A DNA stretch of 64,000 bases from CAZFDT01 sp964518335 (GTDB lineage Bacteria > Planctomycetota > Phycisphaerae > Phycisphaerales > Phycisphaeraceae): NCBI GenBank assembly GCA_964518335.1, contig CAZFDT010000025.1, positions 3,802-67,801 of the forward strand. The letters are read 5' to 3'. The notes beneath the pieces were generated by a model that searched no databases, was not told the origin of the DNA, and was given only the letters and a program-made list of their open reading frames with translations. Position 1 is the first letter of the stretch. Every line of letters starts with the position of its first letter. A program made the position numbers and the translations under genes. Of this stretch, positions 6,752 through 14,500 are shown one piece after another.

Positions 6752-9484
6752 TCAATGACTGGCGGGCTCGACCACGCCCTCAGGGAGTTGGTGCCACTGC
6801 GGCAGGTAATCGTCCTCGACCACCGGCGAGCTGAACTCGTAGGGCCCGCGATAGACGGTGGGGATCTCGTCGAAGTTGGTGTGCGGCGGGGGGCTGCTGG
6901 TGAGCCACAACAGCGAGTTGGCCAGCCACGGGTTGCTGCCCGGCGCGTAGCCGAACTCATCCCGCGGCCGGGCGATCACCAGATACGCCAGGCCCGGCAG
7001 GGCGGTCAAGAGCAGCAACAGCGGCCACAGCCCGTGCAGCTCCGGCACGCCCAGCCACATGAACAGGTCCTTCTTCACGAGGAACGGAGCCAGGAACGCC
7101 GGCACGAACACCACGTACATCAGCCGCTGCAGGATCGCCGGCATTTTCAGCATCCCGCCGATCCACCACAGCGCGAACACCGCCGCCACCACCAGCGCGG
7201 CGAAGAGCGCGCCGGCGAGAATCGCCCAGGTGATCGCCGGGCCGAACTGCGGCTTGCCGTCCACCAGCGCCGCGCTCATCCAGCCGAACACCGGGCGCAG
7301 GAACGTGCCGTAGGTGTCCCAGCGGCTGTAGTAGGTGATGCCCATGACGATCGGCGCGCCCAGGGCCACGGCGAACAGCGCCGTCATCGCCCGGCCGAGC
7401 TTACGCGGCAGGCTGACGAAGAAGTTGTAGAAGAACGGAATCTGCGCCATGCCCAGCGACATCGCGCTGAGGGTCATGAACACGTTCATCGGCTGCAGGT
7501 GCTGGAGCGTGGGGTATTCGTAGATCGAGGCGTAGCGGCGGGGGTGGCCGCCGATGCCCAGGATGTGCATGAGGAAGAAGGTGGCGTTGAAGGCGATGAA
7601 GGTCATGACGAAGTGGATTGTGCCCCACCTCTGGTTGAGCTGGCGGCCGAACATCTTGGGATACCAGTAGTACACGCCGGCGAAGATGCCGAAGAGGCTG
7701 CCGCCGAAGAGCACGTAGTGGATGTGGGCGACGATGAAGTAGGTGTCGTGGATGTAGATATCGACGGGCGCCGAGGCCATGAAGATGCCCGACAGGCCGC
7801 CGATGACGAACATGCTCACGAAGCCCAGGGCGTTGAGCATGGCGGGGGTGAACTTGATGTTGCCGCCCCAGAGCGTGCCCAGCCAGTTGAAGGTCTTGAT
7901 GGCCGAGGGCACGGCGATCATGATCGTCGAGGCCATGAAGGTGGTGCCCAGCACGGGGTTCATGCCCGACTGGAACATGTGGTGGCCCCACACGATGAAG
8001 CCCAGGCCGGTGATCGCCGCCATGGCGAAGATCATGGGCTTGTAGCCGAAGATGGGCTTGCGGCTGAACGTCGCCAGGATGTCGCTGGTGATGCCCATCG
8101 CCGGCAGGATCATGATGTACACCGCGGGGTGGGAGTAGAACCAGAACAGGTGCTGCCACATCAGCGGCTGGCCGCCCTCGCCGGGGACGAAGAACATCGT
8201 GCCCAGCACGCGATCCATCACCTGCATGATGAGCGCTGACGCCAGCACGGGCGTGGAGAACAGGCCCAGGCACGAGGTGATGAACAGCGACCAGACCGTC
8301 AGCGGCATGCGGAACATGGTCATGCCCGGAGCGCGCATGTTGATGATGGTCGTGATGTAGTTGAGGGCGCCGACGATCGAGGAGAAGCCGACGAAGAAGA
8401 CCGAGCAGAGCCAGAGGGTGGTGCCGAGGTTGGGCGAATAGGTGATGCCGGCCAGGGTCGGGTACATCGTCCACCCGCCGCTGGCCGGGCCGTTCATCGT
8501 CCAGAACGACACGAGCATGATGACGCCGGCGGGCACAGCCAGCCAGAAGCTGAGCATGTTCAGCTTGGGAAACGCCATGTCGCGCGCCCCGATCATCAGC
8601 GGGATGGTGAAGTTGCCGAACCCGCCCACGAGCATGGGGATGATCACGAAGAAGATCATGATCGAGGCATGCATGGTGAAAAGCTGCAGATACGCCTCGG
8701 GCTTGAGCGTGTCCTTGAGGTAGTTGATGCCGGCCGGGGCGCTGTCGATGACGGCGGACAGGGGGGCATCGAACGTGGCCAATGCCTTGCCGTCGCGGTC
8801 TTTGACAACGCGGGGGATATCGACGCCGGCGGCGGTCGCTGCGGCGCGGATGGGCAACAGCAGCGGGCTGGCGTTATCGACCTCGCGCGTGCCGTCGGGC
8901 CGAAGAATCTCGCGGCCGCGCAGCGCGTATGCGGTCGCCGACGGGCCATCGCCCACGACGACATGGCGGCCGGGCACGGTGCGCACCTCCTGCCGTTTGT
9001 AGTTGTAGTCGCCCATCACTGCCGCCGCGTCGATCGTCGCCTCCAGCGGCTGCTGCAGCACGTAGGGGCTGGCGTTCTGCGGCTCCACGCGCACACCCGC
9101 CGGAACCGTCACGGCGATGCCCTGCGGAAAGCCGGTGAACGTCACCATCGCGCCGGCGGGGATTTCTTTGCCATCGACGGTGACGGCCTGCTTGAGCTCG
9201 ACGACCTCACCTGTCTGCCAATGCCCCAGGTTGGCTTCGGGCGCCGACGCGGTCATCTCGTTGGGGAGAATCTTCGTGTGCGGGACGTTCTGGCCCGGCC
9301 AGGCCAGCTCGTAGCGCACGCCCAGGGCCAGCAGGCCGCCCAGGATCACGAACAGCAGGCTCGTGAACGTGAACTGGATGCCGATGACCTTGTGGTCGGT
9401 CGAGAAGACGTACTTGCGCAGGAAGCTGGTCGGCGCGTGGTGCTCGCCGTGTCCGTGGGCGTGGTGATGCGTGGTGTCGCTCAT
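6752..9484 (-). CDS. ctaD: Cytochrome c oxidase subunit I with large TM1-TM2 insertion
   Basis: 910 residues, far above the usual ~550. Subunit I of an aa3-type haem-copper oxidase: O2 reduction at haem a3-CuB coupled to proton pumping. A His-rich N-terminus (HHHAHGHGEHH) precedes TM1 (~32-57). A ~220-residue insertion without TM segments follows, then the core with haem ligand FTMHASIM, the WFYSHPAVYIMILP helix, WGHHMF (CuB) and AHIHYVLFGG (haem a/a3). The YSHPxVY form, without the usual Glu, marks an A2-type proton channel. The C-terminus carries extra helices and the conserved SSPPPHTNFDEIP segment. The start ATG at 9484 is 35 bases after the ctaC stop. The insertion lies on the periplasmic side, near where the electron donor docks. 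Confidence 0.95.
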   Translation of the reverse strand: MSDTTHHHAHGHGEHHAPTSFLRKYVFSTDHKVIGIQFTFTSLLFVILGGLLALGVRYELAWPGQNVPHTKILPNEMTASAPEANLGHWQTGEVVELKQAVTVDGKEIPAGAMVTFTGFPQGIAVTVPAGVRVEPQNASPYVLQQPLEATIDAAAVMGDYNYKRQEVRTVPGRHVVVGDGPSATAYALRGREILRPDGTREVDNASPLLLPIRAAATAAGVDIPRVVKDRDGKALATFDAPLSAVIDSAPAGINYLKDTLKPEAYLQLFTMHASIMIFFVIIPMLVGGFGNFTIPLMIGARDMAFPKLNMLSFWLAVPAGVIMLVSFWTMNGPASGGWTMYPTLAGITYSPNLGTTLWLCSVFFVGFSSIVGALNYITTIINMRAPGMTMFRMPLTVWSLFITSCLGLFSTPVLASALIMQVMDRVLGTMFFVPGEGGQPLMWQHLFWFYSHPAVYIMILPAMGITSDILATFSRKPIFGYKPMIFAMAAITGLGFIVWGHHMFQSGMNPVLGTTFMASTIMIAVPSAIKTFNWLGTLWGGNIKFTPAMLNALGFVSMFVIGGLSGIFMASAPVDIYIHDTYFIVAHIHYVLFGGSLFGIFAGVYYWYPKMFGRQLNQRWGTIHFVMTFIAFNATFFLMHILGIGGHPRRYASIYEYPTLQHLQPMNVFMTLSAMSLGMAQIPFFYNFFVSLPRKLGRAMTALFAVALGAPIVMGITYYSRWDTYGTFLRPVFGWMSAALVDGKPQFGPAITWAILAGALFAALVVAAVFALWWIGGMLKMPAILQRLMYVVFVPAFLAPFLVKKDLFMWLGVPELHGLWPLLLLLTALPGLAYLVIARPRDEFGYAPGSNPWLANSLLWLTSSPPPHTNFDEIPTVYRGPYEFSSPVVEDDYLPQWHQLPEGVVEPASH

Positions 9485-9519
9485 GGCAGTGGATGAAAGT
9501 GGGAAGGACGGGGCGTGGG

Positions 9520-10518
9520 TCAATAACCGGCGTCGCCCGATTCGTCATCGAGACCCAGGAACTCGTATTCGGACTGCAGCCACTTGGCGAACTCGTCGGC
9601 GGTGACGGCGTACAGCTCGCCGCGCATGGTGTAGTGGCCCTGGCCGCACAACTCGGCGCAGACGATGTCGAAGGGGATGGCCGATCCGTCGTAGCCCCAG
9701 ATGGGGTGGGGCCTCTGCCCCTTGTTCTTATCAGGTGCGTCGGCGTTGCGGCCGTTGACCGCTGCACTGGTCTTGCCGGCGTTGAGCCATACCTTTGGTT
9801 GCAGGCCGGGCACGGCGTCCTGCTTGATGCGGAACTCGGGCACGAAGAAGCTGTGCAGCACATCGACGCTGGTGAGGTGGATATAGACCGGCCTGTCCAC
9901 GGGGACGTACATGAGGGGCGTGACGATGTCGTCGCGGCCGTCGCCGGAGCGGTCGAGGCCGATGAGTTCGCCAAAGTCCTGGCTGGCCTTCTGCTTGGCG
10001 CGGGAGAGGTCGCCGAGCTTGCCGTCCTTGCCGGGGTATTGGAAGTACCACTTGAACTGGATGCCCACGACGCGCATCTCGATGATCTCGCCGTCGAGCA
10101 CCTGCTGCAGCGTGGGGGTGATGGGCGGCTTCTTCATGCGGGCCCAGGAGGTCTGGCTCACGGCGGCGATCAGGGCGAGGATGACGGTGGGGATGAGCGT
10201 CCACGCGGCTTCGAGGCGGTTGTTGCCGTGGATGAAGCGAGCGTGGCGGCCGGGCTGGTGGCGGTACTTGATGAGGAAGATGCCCATGGCGACGAAGACG
10301 CCCACGCACACGGCCAGGGTGAGCCAGAGGATGCCGTAGAACAGCCGATCGATGTCGGCTGCCTCGGCGAAGACGTTGTCGGGGAGCCACCAGGTGTACT
10401 TGCGTTCCTGAGGACGTGGCGTGGGCGTCTGGGCCGCGGCCAGCGACGCCGTCGCGGCGACCAGGAACACGCTCAACCAGGGGAAGAAACACCGCAGCGG
10501 CGACTTGATCAATCGCAC
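9520..10518 (-). CDS. ctaC: Cytochrome c oxidase subunit II (CuA)
   Basis: 332 residues from a GTG at 10518, with AAGGAG seven bases upstream. It has a signal peptide (residues 1-29, cut near AAAQ), two TM helices (~62-84 and ~105-125) and a periplasmic cupredoxin domain. The CuA site is intact: a His in the DVLHSFFVPEF strand and CAELCGQGHYTM with both Cys, His and Met. A ~35-residue insertion (DLSRAKQ...DGRDDIV) lies between the first beta strands. There is no CxxCH at the C-terminus, so this is not a fused caa3 subunit and the donor must be a separate protein. The neighbouring cupredoxin and octahaem cytochrome are the obvious candidates. Confidence 0.95.
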   Translation of the reverse strand: MRLIKSPLRCFFPWLSVFLVAATASLAAAQTPTPRPQERKYTWWLPDNVFAEAADIDRLFYGILWLTLAVCVGVFVAMGIFLIKYRHQPGRHARFIHGNNRLEAAWTLIPTVILALIAAVSQTSWARMKKPPITPTLQQVLDGEIIEMRVVGIQFKWYFQYPGKDGKLGDLSRAKQKASQDFGELIGLDRSGDGRDDIVTPLMYVPVDRPVYIHLTSVDVLHSFFVPEFRIKQDAVPGLQPKVWLNAGKTSAAVNGRNADAPDKNKGQRPHPIWGYDGSAIPFDIVCAELCGQGHYTMRGELYAVTADEFAKWLQSEYEFLGLDDESGDAGY

Positions 10519-10636
10519 CGAGCCACTCCTTGCGTTATGGCCGCGTCACGGACACCGTGTCCCCCGCCGCCGTGATGCGGCAAAAAAGCGAGGCCGCCGC
10601 GTCTCCGCGCCGGCCCCGGCAATCCCGTCTGGGTCA

Positions 10637-11413
10637 TCAACCCCCGGGCGGGCGGTACGTGAACGTCAGTTCCGCCTCGGCGCCGTCGGCGACCGTCACC
10701 TTCTGCGTCGAAGGGTCGGCCTTGAACGCCGGCAACTCGTGCCACACCGTGATCTCATACTCGCCCGCGGGCAGGCCCTTGAGCGACACCGTCCCGTCCT
10801 GCTGCGTCACCGCGAAGAACGGGTGCTCGAACACGTGCAGGAACGCGCCCATCCACGGATGCACGTCGCACTTGAGCTGGATCGCCAGCTCCGGCTTGTT
10901 GAACGACTTCTTGAGCACCATGTCCTTGACGGGCATGCCCTCGTTGAAGCTGCCGTTGTTGGCGCTGGTCATCTTCACGTTATGCAGCGTGTTGTCGCTG
11001 TTGTGGATCGCCAGTTCGCCGGTCATCATGCCCATGACGTGGGGCACGTAAACGCAGCCGTGCTGGTCCATGGTCGGGGTGGCCGCGGGCTTGTCGAAGG
11101 TCTTGCCCTCCAGGCCCTTGCTCACGTACACCAGCACGTTCTGCAGGGCGTTGTCGTCGCCGAAGACGAACTGCTCGTTGAGCGCCGGCTCCGCGTCGGG
11201 GTGGGCGCTCTTGCAGAACGGGTCCTGATCCATGCGGATGGGGCGGCGCTTTTTCTGCTCGCCCTCGAACTTGACGGTGACTTTGACGCTGCCGCCGCCC
11301 GACTCGACGCCGCCGACGTTGAGTGCGGGCGCGTCGGCGGCGATTGCCGGCAAACCCGCCAGGCCGCACGACGCGGCGATCACTGCACTGGCCATCCACT
11401 TGCTGCTGTTCAT
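10637..11413 (-). CDS. Secreted cupredoxin-like copper protein
   Basis: 258 residues from the ATG at 11413, chosen for the GGAAGGA Shine-Dalgarno eight bases upstream. The signal peptide is ~1-26 (SAVIAASCGLAGLPAIAA). The body is a beta-rich cupredoxin-like domain with HNSDNTLHNV and KCDVHPWMGA, a plausible type-1 copper set (His, Cys, His, Met). The end resembles a carboxypeptidase regulatory-like beta sandwich (GLPAGEYEITVWHE). It is clearly homologous to the last ~220 residues of the upstream octahaem cytochrome, with long identical blocks. It probably shuttles electrons in the periplasm to the CuA site of the oxidase encoded just downstream (inference). A copper-delivery role is the main alternative. 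Confidence 0.8.
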   Translation of the reverse strand: MNSSKWMASAVIAASCGLAGLPAIAADAPALNVGGVESGGGSVKVTVKFEGEQKKRRPIRMDQDPFCKSAHPDAEPALNEQFVFGDDNALQNVLVYVSKGLEGKTFDKPAATPTMDQHGCVYVPHVMGMMTGELAIHNSDNTLHNVKMTSANNGSFNEGMPVKDMVLKKSFNKPELAIQLKCDVHPWMGAFLHVFEHPFFAVTQQDGTVSLKGLPAGEYEITVWHELPAFKADPSTQKVTVADGAEAELTFTYRPPGG

Positions 11414-11424
11414 GGTCCACATCC

Positions 11425-11465
11425 TTCCTTGAACAAGAGAAACAGTCCCCCCCAATTCCTTGAAC
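11425..11465. promoter_or_regulatory. Direct repeat TTCCTTGAAC, possible operator
   Basis: Two exact copies of TTCCTTGAAC at 11425-11434 and 11456-11465, 31 bases apart (about three helical turns), in the leader of the cupredoxin gene. A regulator site is possible; the copy nearer the gene also overlaps the Shine-Dalgarno region. Confidence 0.3.
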
Positions 11466-11485
11466 GGTTCTTAACAAGGCCGCGC

Positions 11486-11514
11486 ATTGTAGCGATGCCT
11501 TTCGCCGGGTCCAG
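11486..11514 (-). promoter_or_regulatory. Candidate promoter of the cupredoxin-oxidase genes
   Basis: On the minus strand a good -10 (TACAAT, 11491-11486) lies 17 bases from a weak -35 (CTGGAC, 11514-11509). It would start transcription about 65 bases before the cupredoxin ATG, separating this gene and ctaC onward from the octahaem gene. The -35 is poor, so confidence is limited. Confidence 0.35.
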
Positions 11515-11548
11515 CGACCCGGTCACACAAGATATCCCGATCCGCTCG

Positions 11549-14500
11549 TCACTTCGGCGCGACCGTCCCGTCCACGCGCACGCTCTTGTTGGCCTGCACC
11601 GTCACCGGGATCGTCGCCGCCGCCGTCTTGTCGTGAATCACCTCGAGCGTGTAACTGCCGGGCGGCAGGCCCTTGATCTCGAACCGGCCCTCCACGTCGC
11701 TGACGGCGAAGAACGGATGGTCCAGCACGTGCAGCGTTGCACCCATCCACGGATGCACCGCGCACTTGAACTGCACGCCCAGTTCCGGCTTGTTGAACGA
11801 CTTCTTGAGCACCATGCCCGCCACCGGCATGCCTTCGTTGAATGAGCCGTTACTCGCGCTCTTCATGTCCACGTTGTGCAGCGTGTTGTCGCTGTTGTGA
11901 ATGTCCAACTGGCCGGCGACCATGCCCATGACGTGCGGCGTGTACATGCAGCCGACCTGGTCGATCTTCGGCTGCTTCTTATCGTCGGGGATCTCGTAAG
12001 GCCCGCCCGGCAGGCCGGTCTTCACATACACGAACGCGTTCTTCAACTCGCCCTTGTCGTTGACGATCAGGTCCTCCGAGAGCACGCGAGGCCCATCGCG
12101 GTGGAAATCCTCGCAGAACTTGTCCTGCACCATGCGGATGACGCCGCGGCGGGGGCGCTGGCCCTCGAACTTGACCACGCCCACGACGCGCGTGCCCTGG
12201 AAGTCGGCCTCGCCTTCGTGTAGCTCGATCGCCGACACGGTGGGCTCGACGATCGGCTTGGGCGCTTCGACCGGCGCGGCGGGCGCCACGGTTTCAGGTG
12301 TTGCAGTGGTCGCCTCGGGCGCCGGGTCGCCTTCCCTGGGCTTGGGCCGCTCGAGCGCCGTCAGCTCGACCTTGGGTTGCTCGGCGCCGTAGAGCTTCTC
12401 CGCGCCGGGCGTGTAGTTGCGATAGCCCATGGCATACACGAAGTCCATGAGCAGGCGCATCTGGTCCTCGCCGCTGTAGCCGTAGAGCGATTCGGCCTTG
12501 TCCTTGGCGGCGGCGGGGAAGTTGGCGAACGCCGAGTGCCCGCCGGGAAACCACTGCGGCATGGCGGTGCCCGGCTGAATCGTCGCCGGCTCCATCAGCC
12601 ACTTGTGGAACCAGTCCCAGCGCAGGCGATGGGCGCTGTGGATCAGGTTCGGTGCCGTGTAGAGCTTGCCGCCGATGAGCTGCACCGGCAGCACGTCATC
12701 GACGCTCAGCGCCTTGGCCTTGCCCGGCTGCTCGCCCGTGCCGTAGTCGTCGCCGTAGTCATCGTCATCGGCGGCGGCCTGCGGCGCGGCGGGGGCGGCA
12801 TCGCCGTAGTCCCCGTAATCGCCTTCGTCACCTTCATCGTCGGCGGGCGCGGCGGGCTTGCCCTTGGTCTCCAGATCGTGCAGCCGCGCCAGCGTCTGCT
12901 CGTCGCCGACGGCATGGCACTGGTAGCAGCGCAGCTCGTTGAACAGCGCCTCGCCCCGGGCGAACTGCTCGGCGGTGAGGTTGGGCCGCGGCGTCATCGG
13001 GAAGGGGTACTGGATGTGGTTGACGTCCGTCAGGAACGCCACGTCCTTGAGCAGGCGGTTCCACGCCGCGGCGCGTTCGGGCTCCGACGCCGTGCGCGGA
13101 TCGACCTGGGCCGGACGGATCAGGTCGAGCTTGAGGCCCCAGGCCTTGAGCCGACGCACGGGCTGCTCCAACGACTGGGCGTCCCACCACGCCGCGTCGG
13201 GCGCGCTGGCGCGGAACGCCTGGATCGGCTCGACAATGCCGCCCATCTGCTCGGCCATCGTCAGGCTCGCCGAGGCGAAGTAGTCGTTGATGTGCGTGGT
13301 CTCGTGGGCATGGAGCGGGTAGCTGGGCATGCGGATGCGCAGCCACGGGCGCAGGGGATGGACGTTGTTGAGGAAGTACGCCAGCCAGTCGGGCTGGGTC
13401 TTGCTGCCCTGGCCCAGCAGGCGCGGCGGGGCGTTGTTGAGGTGGTCGTAGTTGAACGACCCGTCGGGCCGCAGCACTTCGAAGTACTGCTGCACCAGCA
13501 CGCCGTTGCCTTCGATGTTGTGGCAGCCGTAGCAGTTGAACATCTCCGCCGTCTGCCGCCCGTGGGCGAGCATCTGGTTTTCCGGCCGCTTGCCCACGAT
13601 CAGCGAATCGTCCACCAGCGGCTTGCGGATGCTGGTGACGAACGTGACCAGCGCCTTGGCCTGGGCGTCGGTCATGAAGAACTTGGGCATCTTCAGCTTG
13701 TCATAGGGCTTGCCGGGGTGAATGCCCGAGGCGTCGATGCTGCCGTCGAGCTGGGTGCGGCCGCGGTCATAGACGCGGCTGTTATGCATCTTGTGGTACA
13801 GCCACGGGCGGCGCTCCAGGCCGTGCATCGTCTCCCACGCGACCGTCTCCGTCTTGAGCTTGTCGCTCTTGGCATGGACGTGAGGAGCATCGGCGGTCAG
13901 GCCCTCATGGGCGACGCGGTGGATGGTGAACGGCGAGTTGCGGGCCTTGTCGAAGGCGTGGTCGAAGTAGCCGAAGTCGAGTTTGTGCGGGTCCTTGAGG
14001 CCCCAGTCGTCGAGGCTGGTGCAGGCCGAGGCCAGGTCCTCCATGCCGGGCACGATGTGGCAGCCGTTGCACCCGTAGTGGGCGATCATCTTCTGGCCCA
14101 GGAACATCATCTGGGCGTCGTGGTCGGCGGCGACGGTCCTGGCGGGATCGAGCAGCTCGACGAGCTTGCCCAGCATGGCGTTCTCGTCGTCGCCCATGGC
14201 GAACTTGTCGGGGGTGTACCCGGGCCGCTGCAGCGACAGCAGGTAGGCCGACAGGTCGCTGGCCTCGCTTTCGGTCAAGCGCAGCGACGGCATGATCGAG
14301 TAGTCGGAGTAGTGCTGGGGATTGCGGACCCAGTCGTACACCCATTTGCGGGCCTCTTCGGGCGTGCGCCCCGCCAGCAGCTTCGTGCCCACGCCGGAGA
14401 TCTCCGGCCCGACCTGCGTGACACGATCGCGCAGGTGCTCCATGGCGTACCACTGTCGCGCGTTGTAGCCGCCGTCGGGATCGTCCTTGCCCAGGGCCTG

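Noticed and set aside
10560..10636. Intrinsic terminator after the cupredoxin gene
   Set aside because: A T-run exists on the minus strand near 10585, but the G+C-rich sequence before it does not form a convincing stem directly next to it.
12700..12860. Possible tandem repeat at the DDYGDD-type acidic segment
   Set aside because: Only a low-complexity acidic linker within the cytochrome; no regular unit at the DNA level.
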